Shown piece by piece: positions 13,966 through 21,232 of a stretch of 44,362 nucleotides of DNA (the first letter of the stretch is position 1; each line of letters begins with the position of its first letter). The position numbers and the translations under genes were made by a program. The notes below the pieces were generated by a model, which saw nothing but the letters and a program-made list of their open reading frames with translations, had not been told where the DNA came from and made no database searches. The DNA is taken from NCBI GenBank assembly GCA_903933805.1, contig CAIZLM010000258.1:1-44362 (forward strand). Reading direction: 5' to 3'. The stretch is from an uncultured Bacteroidota bacterium. GTDB lineage: Bacteria > Bacteroidota > Bacteroidia > Chitinophagales > Saprospiraceae.

Positions 13966-16788
13966 TCATTTTTTTACAAAATCATACACCACAGAGGCAT
14001 ACGCCATCGTACCAATACGCGGCCCACCATACGTCTGTGATACCTGGTTGTTCAATATGTTGGACGCACCAATTTTGATGGTGGAATGAATTTTCTCAAA
14101 GGTAGCGCTTACCTGCGCATCCAGCATATCATACGTGGGTACAGGGCCCGTAAATTGTGGCGACCCTTCAAATGTAAAGCCTTCTATCCATTTGTACGTA
14201 ACGTTGAAGCCCATTTTTTTCAAACGACAAAAACCAAGGTTTAGGGGAACGTCCCGACCTGAAATACTGATGTTGTACTTGTTTTCCGGGGTATTAAAAG
14301 CTGGAATGATTGGGTCATCGGGAAAAGCCTTGTTGAGTTTGTTCCAAGAATAATTGCCGGCAACTTGATAGAATTTTCCAAAATAATAATTGAACCCGAC
14401 CGCCAATCCCTGCGTGGTAACCTCGTTGATGGAATTGGCCGCTACGCGGTATGCACGGGTGTTGAGTGGAAACCCTGTACTGGGGTCGAAATCCGAGTAA
14501 ATACCAATATTATAGCCAATGAAATCCTTGTAAAAACTGTAGTAGTAGCCTGCATCAATATAAAGATTTTCAAACAACGTGGTGCGGTACCCAATTTCAA
14601 CTGTTCTTACCTGCTCGGGCTGAATGGGTGGTGCATTAAAGTACACAACGCTGTCGCGGGTATCCAGGTATCTTTTAAAAGACGAAACCGTGATCAAGCT
14701 GTCAAAGCCATCGAGGTTGCCCAGCAGCGTTGCCCTGCCCACGTTGAAGTTCAAGTACTGATCCGTCAGGGTCGGGTTGCGCACGGCTGAAGAGAAGGAA
14801 AATCGCACATAATTGTTCATGGCCGGTTTCCACACCAGCGAGGCTGCTGGGGTAGGCACCAGGTTGAAATTTTGGTTTTTATCCAAACGAACAGTCACAT
14901 TGGCAATCAAACGATCGTCCAAGAATTTTTTCTCGAGACCGCCGTAAACACCAAACTCAAAATTCCGGATCTTTTCGTCGGTTGTATCTTTGAATATCGT
15001 GCCATCTGAGTTGGGGGTGTACAACCTCGCATTCGCGCCAACCCGTATTTCATCCGTCCACTTTGGCTCAAATCGGTATTCTCCGTGCACATGGTAAAGG
15101 GCAGATTTATCGTAAAAACGCGTGCCTCCTTCCGTTGATTTCAGAGACGTGATTCGGTCAAATTCGCGCTTAAACTCCGGTGTGCCCGGCACCAAAAACG
15201 GATGCGTTTCGTCCAGTTGTTGTGGATCCTGCTGATTGGCATACGCTTCCGCCAATTGATGCCACGCCGCCAAGTCAACCACGTGTTCACGCAACCACTG
15301 GTTGGAACCACTGGTGTCGAATGTCACGTACGGTGGCTCTGGCAGAAACACCAGTTTCTGGGGGTATCCCCCCGGTTTCATTTTTTTAAGAAAAATCTCA
15401 TTGCTCCAAAAATTACCATAGTTCAATGACCATGTCTCATCGTTTTTAGCGTACTGCTGTAAACGAAGTGCCGTAAAATACGGATCGTATGACTTCCCAG
15501 CATCTTCATTCGTAGCGTATGCACGAATAAAGAATTTGTCTTTTTTTCTGAACTCAATCCTGTTTTGAAAGAACCGAATGCCCCGCAAACTAAAACGATT
15601 GTCCCCTTGATAAACCGTGGTGCCCGTTCCAAAATTCGACGCAATGATCAACTCCGGAGACTCAAACTCCTTGCCAGGGTTGGTTCGAATATGGTACGCA
15701 ATACCCGCTTTAAGGTTTTTGGTGTTGTAGTCCACCAAATCCTCTTCCCGGTAGCCCGTGCGGTGAAAAACACCCAGCCCAGCTGTTGTAAGACCCAAAT
15801 TGGCGGGATCGGAAAGGTCGCTGAGGGAAAAATACTCGTCCCCATAAATATTGACCGCATCAAAGCGGCCGGGATTGCTGGCGCCAGCTTTGGTGTCAAA
15901 CGCCGGACTATAATTATTGGCGACCCAGTCATTGGCGCGCAAATAAAACAGGTTAACTTTCAACGCAGACGCCAGTTGCCCTTTTTTATTTTTGAAAGCC
16001 TGCCCCCAACGGATCGCCGATTCGGCCATGTCGCGACTGCCATATTTAACACTGGCTGACAGCCCTTGGTGAACAAACGGATTTTTTGTCTCCATAGAAA
16101 TGACCCCGTTGAAAGCATTCGGACCATAAAAAGAAGAACTAGCCCCTTGAATGATGTCTACTTTGATGACATCAAGATCACTGGAGCCCAAAAAATTACC
16201 CAACGAAAAATTGAGCCCCGGCGCCTGATTGTCAACACCATCTATAATTTGCAACGACCGCACCGGACTGGTAGAATTGAAGCCGCGGGTGTTGATGATC
16301 GTGAAACCAAGTGATGCTGTCGTGAGATCTACACCCTTCAGATTGCCCAAACTGTTGTAAAAATTCACCGCCGCCGTTTGTTTCATCGCAATAGCATCCA
16401 AGTTTTCCACCGTAAGAGGCGCCGATTTTTGCTTGTCATCTATCCGCTGACCCACTACAATGGCCTCGCCCATGACAATACTACTGGATGCCAAGCGAAT
16501 ATCAATGCGCTGGGAAACGTTGGAGACCTCCAATTCCTTTACTTCGTAACCAGTGTATGAAATCTTGATGGTAACCGGTAACGCTTCCACCTTCATAACA
16601 AAAGCCCCTTCATAATTGGTGAGCGTACCTCCGGCAACGCCTTTTGCAACGATGGTAGCCCCTACCAAATCTTCTCCCGATTCAGCATCGCGTACCCTGC
16701 CTTTGATGGTCACTTGGGCAGCCAAAAACGTGGGCAGAATGCCCAGAAACAATAGACTGAAAAAGATAATTTTGTACCGATACTTCAT
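13966..16788 (-). CDS. TonB-dependent receptor with carboxypeptidase-like regulatory domain
   Basis: A 940-residue outer-membrane beta-barrel receptor. Signal peptide (IIFFSLLFLGILPTFLAAQ), then a ~75-residue carboxypeptidase-D regulatory-like domain (VTIKGRVRDAESGEDLVGAT), then a plug domain (FYNSLGNLKGVDLTT, INTRGFNSTSPVRSLQIIDG near residue 165), then a long barrel with alternating aromatic strands ending in AYASVVYDFVKK, the usual aromatic-ended last strand. No SusD partner lies next to it, so it is not a standard Sus pair; the substrate is unknown. It is upstream of, and probably co-transcribed with, the T9SS esterase-like gene. The 440-bp region before its start is mostly MITEs R3 and E8. 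Confidence 0.94.
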   Translation of the reverse strand: MKYRYKIIFFSLLFLGILPTFLAAQVTIKGRVRDAESGEDLVGATIVAKGVAGGTLTNYEGAFVMKVEALPVTIKISYTGYEVKELEVSNVSQRIDIRLASSSIVMGEAIVVGQRIDDKQKSAPLTVENLDAIAMKQTAAVNFYNSLGNLKGVDLTTASLGFTIINTRGFNSTSPVRSLQIIDGVDNQAPGLNFSLGNFLGSSDLDVIKVDIIQGASSSFYGPNAFNGVISMETKNPFVHQGLSASVKYGSRDMAESAIRWGQAFKNKKGQLASALKVNLFYLRANDWVANNYSPAFDTKAGASNPGRFDAVNIYGDEYFSLSDLSDPANLGLTTAGLGVFHRTGYREEDLVDYNTKNLKAGIAYHIRTNPGKEFESPELIIASNFGTGTTVYQGDNRFSLRGIRFFQNRIEFRKKDKFFIRAYATNEDAGKSYDPYFTALRLQQYAKNDETWSLNYGNFWSNEIFLKKMKPGGYPQKLVFLPEPPYVTFDTSGSNQWLREHVVDLAAWHQLAEAYANQQDPQQLDETHPFLVPGTPEFKREFDRITSLKSTEGGTRFYDKSALYHVHGEYRFEPKWTDEIRVGANARLYTPNSDGTIFKDTTDEKIRNFEFGVYGGLEKKFLDDRLIANVTVRLDKNQNFNLVPTPAASLVWKPAMNNYVRFSFSSAVRNPTLTDQYLNFNVGRATLLGNLDGFDSLITVSSFKRYLDTRDSVVYFNAPPIQPEQVRTVEIGYRTTLFENLYIDAGYYYSFYKDFIGYNIGIYSDFDPSTGFPLNTRAYRVAANSINEVTTQGLAVGFNYYFGKFYQVAGNYSWNKLNKAFPDDPIIPAFNTPENKYNISISGRDVPLNLGFCRLKKMGFNVTYKWIEGFTFEGSPQFTGPVPTYDMLDAQVSATFEKIHSTIKIGASNILNNQVSQTYGGPRIGTMAYASVVYDFVKK

Positions 16789-16820
16789 ACTGACAGCTTA
16801 TTTATTTCGTAAAAACTTAA

Positions 16821-16884
16821 GTGGGGCGTATGAGCAAAATAATGGGCATTTTTTGGATAGACAGCGTGCCACCGAAGTAGTTAC
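16821..16884 (+). mobile_element. MITE fragment R3, decayed short form
   Basis: Degenerate short copy (tgagcaaaataatgggcattttttg-type core shown in outline, then gacagcgtgccacc, ending GTAGTTAC). Plus orientation; the left end is eroded. E8 is inserted 8 bp to its right. Confidence 0.75.
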
Positions 16885-16892
16885 TTTCAAAT

Positions 16893-17054
16893 GTAACCGG
16901 TTAGGCGGTCGTGTCTGAGACAAAAAAGTGGCTGTTTTTTGTCATACATAGCGGATTTTTGTAGGCCGTAGCAGCGCTATGGTCAAAAAAATCTGCGACG
17001 TATGGCGGAAAATTAGCCTTTTTGGGCCAGACAATGTGCCACCTAACCAGTTAC
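16893..17054 (+). mobile_element. MITE E8, long form, 7/8 duplication TTTCAAAT/TTTCAAAC
   Basis: A 162-bp copy from GTAACCGGTTAG to CTAACCAGTTAC. Flanks are TTTCAAAT (16885-16892) and TTTCAAAC (17055-17062). It sits directly beside R3, upstream of the TonB-receptor gene. The remaining 17063-17228 stretch is AT-rich and shows no recognisable feature. Confidence 0.92.
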
Positions 17055-17228
17055 TTTCAAACAATACTACGCCAAAGGGGCCCATTAGAACAACCCTGTT
17101 GTGCAGGCAAATAAAGAAAGAAAATTTGATTCTAAAATAAAAATAGCAAATAAGAGCGGAATTGATCTGAAAAAGGGCGGCCAACAGGACAATCTGAAAT
17201 CAGCCTACAAGATCAGCAGCGCCATATA

Positions 17229-17906
17229 TCACTCCTCCCGAAGCACATAACCCTGCCCAAAAAGCGTGTGCACTATTTTTTTGTCAAACCCCTTTTCCAA
17301 CTTGTTGCGCAAGTAATTGACGTACACTTCGATCAAATTGGTGCCCGTATCAAAATTCAAGTCCCACACCTTTTCGGCAATTGCTACTTTAGACAACACT
17401 ACGCCAGGATTGCGAAGAAAAAATTCAAGCAAAGCATACTCCCGGGGAGTAAGCGAAATTTCCTTCCCGCTGCGTGTCACTTTTTTTGCGTTCAAATCAA
17501 TGATTACATCCGAAAACTGAAGTATTTTTTCCGGCCGAACCGACGTGGTCGGCCGACGAGCCAATGCCTTGACCCGGGCCAACAACTCTCTGAACTCAAA
17601 TGGCTTTGCAAGGTAATCGTCGGCGCCAGCCTCCAACCCTGCCACCTTGTCGTCCGTATCCGACAGTGCTGTGAGCATCAAAATGGGTGTGCGTATGCCG
17701 CGATTGCGCAATTGCGCGCACAATTCGAGGCCACTCATACCCGGCAAGGTGATATCAGAAACAATGACGTCGTAGTCATCGTTTGACGCAAGCCGAAAAC
17801 CTGTGTCGCCCTCCATGGCCGTATTGACCGTCCAACCCTGCTCCTCCATGCCCTGCCGGAGAAAAAAAAGGGTCTTAATTTCATCTTCAACTAATAATAT
17901 GCGCAT
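17229..17906 (-). CDS. OmpR/PhoB-family response regulator
   Basis: A 225-residue two-component response regulator. The receiver domain has the acidic pair in LLVEDE (residues 4-9), the phospho-acceptor Asp51 in SDITLPG, the Thr switch region (LMLTALSD) and the conserved Lys in DYLAKPFEFREL. The C-terminal winged helix is of the OmpR type (SLTPREYALLEFFLRNPGVV; TNLIEVYVNYLRNKLEKGF). The start used is the ATG at 17904-17906 directly before ILLVEDE; the 29-residue upstream extension is not family-like. No histidine kinase gene is next to it on either side within the window, so its sensor is unknown. Confidence 0.94.
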   Translation of the reverse strand: MRILLVEDEIKTLFFLRQGMEEQGWTVNTAMEGDTGFRLASNDDYDVIVSDITLPGMSGLELCAQLRNRGIRTPILMLTALSDTDDKVAGLEAGADDYLAKPFEFRELLARVKALARRPTTSVRPEKILQFSDVIIDLNAKKVTRSGKEISLTPREYALLEFFLRNPGVVLSKVAIAEKVWDLNFDTGTNLIEVYVNYLRNKLEKGFDKKIVHTLFGQGYVLREE

Positions 17907-18011
17907 ACCCGTGGATAAAGATAGGGCTGAAAGATACGATACACCCATGCTTTTTAAAACAATAATTTTATTTGAAACAGCATTGTATCGCAATTTGCCT
18001 TTCAGAGCCTA

Positions 18012-18019
18012 TACCTTTG
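18012..18019 (+). promoter_or_regulatory. Possible -7 box upstream of the HAD gene
   Basis: TACCTTTG, 62 bp before the ATG at 18082. The nearest upstream TTG gives a 14-bp spacer, shorter than usual, so the assignment is tentative. Confidence 0.4.
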
Positions 18020-18081
18020 CAATAGACGCTACGCGGTCAGTCAACGCATAAGCGCACGCAAAACCCATAAATTTAACCGTC

Positions 18082-18522
18082 ATGACGTCATCAACGACAA
18101 ACTCAGAGGCCCTACAGGATGCATTTGGAGAAGATGGACAACGAATCAGCCCAAAACTGCTGCCACACCTCAAAAACTACCTGATTGACATCGATGGTAC
18201 GATTTGCGAAGATATACCCAACGAAGAACCGGAGCGCATGGCCACAGCACAGCCATACCCAGATGCCCTGGAAACACTCAACCGATGGTACGAAGAAGGC
18301 CACATTATTTTTTTCTTCACCAGCAGAACAGAAGAACACAGGCCTGTCACGGAGGACTGGCTCAAAACAGTTGGGTTTAAGTACCACGGCATCGTTTTCG
18401 GTAAACCAAGGGGCGGAAACTACCACTGGATCGACAACCACATCGTCAGAGCCACCCGCTTTAAAGGAAAATTTACCGACCTCGTGACAAAAAATCACAC
18501 CATTGAGGTGTTTTCAGAATAA
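18082..18522 (+). CDS. HAD-superfamily phosphatase-like protein
   Basis: A 146-residue cytoplasmic protein. HAD motif I is YLIDIDGTICED (residues ~33-44) with the nucleophile Asp and the +2 Asp both present; motif II is FFFTSRTEEH, with the Ser/Thr; a late acidic motif HWIDNH ends the core. It has no large cap domain, as in small LNS2-like or polynucleotide-kinase-type HAD proteins. The substrate is unknown. The lipoprotein gene starts 95 bp downstream on the same strand; a shared transcript is possible. Confidence 0.85.
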   Translation: MTSSTTNSEALQDAFGEDGQRISPKLLPHLKNYLIDIDGTICEDIPNEEPERMATAQPYPDALETLNRWYEEGHIIFFFTSRTEEHRPVTEDWLKTVGFKYHGIVFGKPRGGNYHWIDNHIVRATRFKGKFTDLVTKNHTIEVFSE

Positions 18523-18617
18523 AATATTCGCGTAGTATCACCACCCAAAAACCCATGCTCCACGGCGTAACACTTGTGTCGTAACTTCTCCATAATTTCC
18601 ACCAAGCACCCACCACA

Positions 18618-19490
18618 ATGCGCTATTTTTCAATATCGTCCATACTGCCCGCACTTTGTATGTGTTTTTGCTGTTCCCAAAAACCAGCCCAACTGAATAC
18701 AACCACTGGCACAAACGGACTCCCGTATGACCTCCAAAATCCATCCCTCACCATCCTGTTTGACAACGACGATTTGAAAGAAATTTCTGGGATAGGACCT
18801 ACTGCGGTGGCCGGGCAATACCTCGCCATCGCTGACGAACGAGGGGAATTTTTCTTCGTGGATGCTGCCAATGGTGGCGCTATTACCCTGCGGGTACTTT
18901 TTCGGGAAAAAGGTGATTTTGAAGGCGCCGAAATGGTAGAAAACACGCTCTGGGCCTTAAAAAGTGACGGAAAACTGTTCGCAGTAAGCGATTGGAACAA
19001 CAACCCGCCCACCGTTGCCGAATATCCAACACCCATTGAAAAAAAAGATGACGCGGAAGGCCTGGGCTATGATGCCGGCAGACAAGCACTCCTGATTGCC
19101 TGTAAAGGCGACCCCGACAGCGCTTATCTGAGACCTGTTTTTGCCTTTAACCTGAAAACAAAACTGCTCGACGCTAACCCGATTTACACCATTGATCCCA
19201 AGGAAGTCAATACCCTGGTGCCCTACAACGAAACAGAAAAACACGATTTTTTTAGCCCATCCGGCGTTGCCGTACACCCCCTGACCGGCGATGTGTTTGT
19301 TGTCTCCGCGGCCCTGAAACGACTTGTCGTCCTAGAAAAAAACAGCGGAAAAATCCGATACGCCAATCGCCTGGATAAAACTTTGCTCCCGCAACCGGAA
19401 GGCATCGCCTTTGACAAGCAAGGTAATTTGTACATCAGCAGCGAAGGGAAAAAAGGCGCCGGGATCCTGATGAAATTTAATTACTTGTAA
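18618..19490 (+). CDS. SdiA-regulated-type beta-propeller lipoprotein
   Basis: A 290-residue exported protein. The N-terminus is hydrophobic and ends in a Cys cluster (LCMCFCCSQKP), which suggests lipidation. The body shows the repeats of the SdiA-regulated family: DLKEISGIGPTAVAGQYLAIADERGEFFFVD (in outline), FEGAEMVENTLWALKSDGKL, FFSPSGVAVHPLTGDVFVVS and PEGIAFDKQGNLYISSEGKK, consistent with a beta-propeller. The function of the family is unknown. Its stop codon TAA (19488-19490) is formed by the first bases GTAA of MITE E9, so the original C-terminus may have been changed by the insertion. Confidence 0.82.
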   Translation: MRYFSISSILPALCMCFCCSQKPAQLNTTTGTNGLPYDLQNPSLTILFDNDDLKEISGIGPTAVAGQYLAIADERGEFFFVDAANGGAITLRVLFREKGDFEGAEMVENTLWALKSDGKLFAVSDWNNNPPTVAEYPTPIEKKDDAEGLGYDAGRQALLIACKGDPDSAYLRPVFAFNLKTKLLDANPIYTIDPKEVNTLVPYNETEKHDFFSPSGVAVHPLTGDVFVVSAALKRLVVLEKNSGKIRYANRLDKTLLPQPEGIAFDKQGNLYISSEGKKGAGILMKFNYL

Positions 19491-19649
19491 CTGGTTAGCG
19501 TGGTCGTATCTGAGGCGAAAAAGTGGCCATTTTTTGTCAGAAGAAGCAGATTTTTGCAGGCCGTAGCAGCGCTACGGTCAAAAAAATATGCGAATTATGG
19601 TGGAAAATGGGCCTTTTTGGGCCAGACAGCGTGCCACCTAACCAGTTAC
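19487..19649 (+). mobile_element. MITE E9, long form, flanks in inverse orientation
   Basis: A 163-bp copy with 12-bp perfect ends. Its first bases GTAA supply the stop codon of the upstream lipoprotein gene. Unlike other copies, the 8-bp flanks AATTACTT and AAGTAATT are inverse complements rather than direct repeats. An old fragment (R4) follows at once. Confidence 0.92.
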
Positions 19650-19651
19650 AA

Positions 19652-19681
19652 GTAATTACAGTAGCACGCCTAACCGGCTAA
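19652..19681. mobile_element. MITE fragment R4, decayed minimal form
   Basis: GTAATTACAGTAGCACGCC followed by TAACCGGCTAA, alignable to the 32-bp minimal copy E4 with several changes. The remaining 150 bp before odhB holds a TACCTTTG at 19719-19726 with no well-spaced partner box. Confidence 0.5.
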
Positions 19682-19831
19682 ATGTGCGAAGCCAATCAAA
19701 AATCATTTGTCAGCATCGTACCTTTGCCAACCATATTTCTTTTACCCACTGGGATTGCCGATATTCGGTGGTAGCAAACATGGGTTTTGGACCTTTCTTT
19801 TGTACATAATTTTTCACTTATCAACCATACA

Positions 19832-21097
19832 ATGCCAGTCGTTGAACTTAAAATTCCCAATCTGGGCGAATCCATATCCAGTGTTACCTTTTCCAAGTGG
19901 CTCAAGCCCAATGGCTCGATGGTCTCCATGGACGAGCCACTGTGTGAAATCGAAACTGAAAAAGCCAATCAGGAGTTGTCTGCAGACTCCACAGGACAAT
20001 TGACTTGGGTAGCGCAGGAGGGAGAAGACCTCCCCGTCGGCGCTCTTTTCGCAACAATTGATTCAAGCGCCAGCATACAGACACCCACCGCTGCCTCACC
20101 GACCGCTGCTACTGAAATCCAACCCGAAACCAGCGACAGCGCCGACAAAAAATCAGTCTCCTACGCCTCCGGAACACCCTCCCCAGCCGCTGCAAAAATC
20201 CTGACAGAAGGCGGTATCCCCACAAGCGACGTGTCCGGTACTGGAAGAGACGGCAGAATTACCAAAGAGGATGCTCAAAAGGCGGTAAGCGGCGCCACGC
20301 CTGCAACAACACCGGCAACAACACCGGCTCCGGCAAAACCAGCAACAACCAGCGCCCCTGCAGCCAACATCAAACCACAAACAAGTGTCAGTTTTTCCCG
20401 CAACGACCGTCGTGAACGCATGAGCCGTATGCGCCGAACCATCGCCAAACGATTGGTAAGCGCAAAAAACAACACTGCCATGCTCACCACTTTCAATGAG
20501 GTGGATATGACTGCCCTAATGGCTTTCCGGGAAAAATATCAGGATGCTTTCGTGAAAAAATTTGGCGTTAAACTGGGCTTTATGTCTGTGTTCGCCAAGG
20601 CTTGTGCAAAAGCATTGATCGAAATGCCCGATGTTAACGCCCGCATCGATGGCGATGATATTGTTTACCATGATTATGCAGACATCAGTTTTGCAATCAG
20701 CACGCCAACAGGCCTCGTGGTGCCTCCTATTCGCAACATTGAAAGCCTTCATTTCAGCGATATTGAAATAAAAATCAAAGAACTGGCCGTCAAAGCACGC
20801 GATGGAAAACTATCCCTGGAGGAAATGACTGGCGGCACCTTTACCATCACCAATGGCGGTGTCTTTGGCAGCCTGATGAGCACGCCCATCATCAACGAAC
20901 CGCAAAGTGCCATTCTGGGGATGCACGCCATCAAGGAAAGACCCATCGCCGTGGATGGTAAAGTTGAAATACGCCCGATGATGTACCTCGCACTCAGCTA
21001 TGACCACCGGGTCATCGACGGTAGTACTTCCGTGACCTTCCTCGTGAAAGTAAAAAACCTGATCGAAGACCCCATCACGCTGTTGATGGATTTGTAA
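19832..21097 (+). CDS. odhB: 2-oxoglutarate dehydrogenase E2, dihydrolipoyl succinyltransferase
   Basis: TCA-cycle enzyme component of 421 residues. The lipoyl domain is at residues 1-~80 with Lys44 in [11 protein letters not shown]. An Ala/Pro/Thr-rich linker follows, then a peripheral subunit-binding domain ([20 protein letters not shown]), a second Ala/Pro linker, and the catalytic domain ending with [19 protein letters not shown], which carries the acyltransferase HRxxDG motif. TEKANQE and the general pattern favour succinyl- over acetyltransferase. The ATG at 19832 is the start; 15 residues upstream do not fit. The E1 gene (sucA) is not adjacent. The C-terminus LLMDL is natural for E2, and its TAA lies in the first bases of MITE E10. 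Confidence 0.95.
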   Translation: MPVVELKIPNLGESISSVTFSKWLKPNGSMVSMDEPLCEIETEKANQELSADSTGQLTWVAQEGEDLPVGALFATIDSSASIQTPTAASPTAATEIQPETSDSADKKSVSYASGTPSPAAAKILTEGGIPTSDVSGTGRDGRITKEDAQKAVSGATPATTPATTPAPAKPATTSAPAANIKPQTSVSFSRNDRRERMSRMRRTIAKRLVSAKNNTAMLTTFNEVDMTALMAFREKYQDAFVKKFGVKLGFMSVFAKACAKALIEMPDVNARIDGDDIVYHDYADISFAISTPTGLVVPPIRNIESLHFSDIEIKIKELAVKARDGKLSLEEMTGGTFTITNGGVFGSLMSTPIINEPQSAILGMHAIKERPIAVDGKVEIRPMMYLALSYDHRVIDGSTSVTFLVKVKNLIEDPITLLMDL

Positions 21098-21124
21098 CTG
21101 GTTAGCGTCCAGTTACGTTTTTTT
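21094..21124 (+). mobile_element. MITE E10, minimal form acting as a terminator-like hairpin
   Basis: GTAACTGG-TTAGCGT-CCAGTTAC (21094-21116), an 8-bp perfect stem with a 7-nt loop, followed by GTTTTTTT. It overlaps the odhB stop codon. No target duplication is visible. It has the form of a rho-independent terminator made from an element end. Confidence 0.8.
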
Positions 21125-21151
21125 AGGTCTTCTCCCCATACCATAAAACAA

Positions 21152-21191
21152 ATGAGCCGCCTCGGATAATTCCGGAGCGGCTCATCTTTTT
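21152..21191 (+). terminator. Intrinsic terminator between convergent odhB and the T9SS giant gene
   Basis: Arms ATGAGCCGC (21152-21160) and GCGGCTCAT (21177-21185) around a CGGATAATTCCG-type inner stem, followed by CTTTTTATC on the plus strand. The minus side has only a weak T-rich tract, so it works best for odhB but may be bidirectional. Confidence 0.85.
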
Positions 21192-21232
21192 ATCACAACA
21201 AAAGCGACAGCAGTGCGCTGTCACACAGGTGT

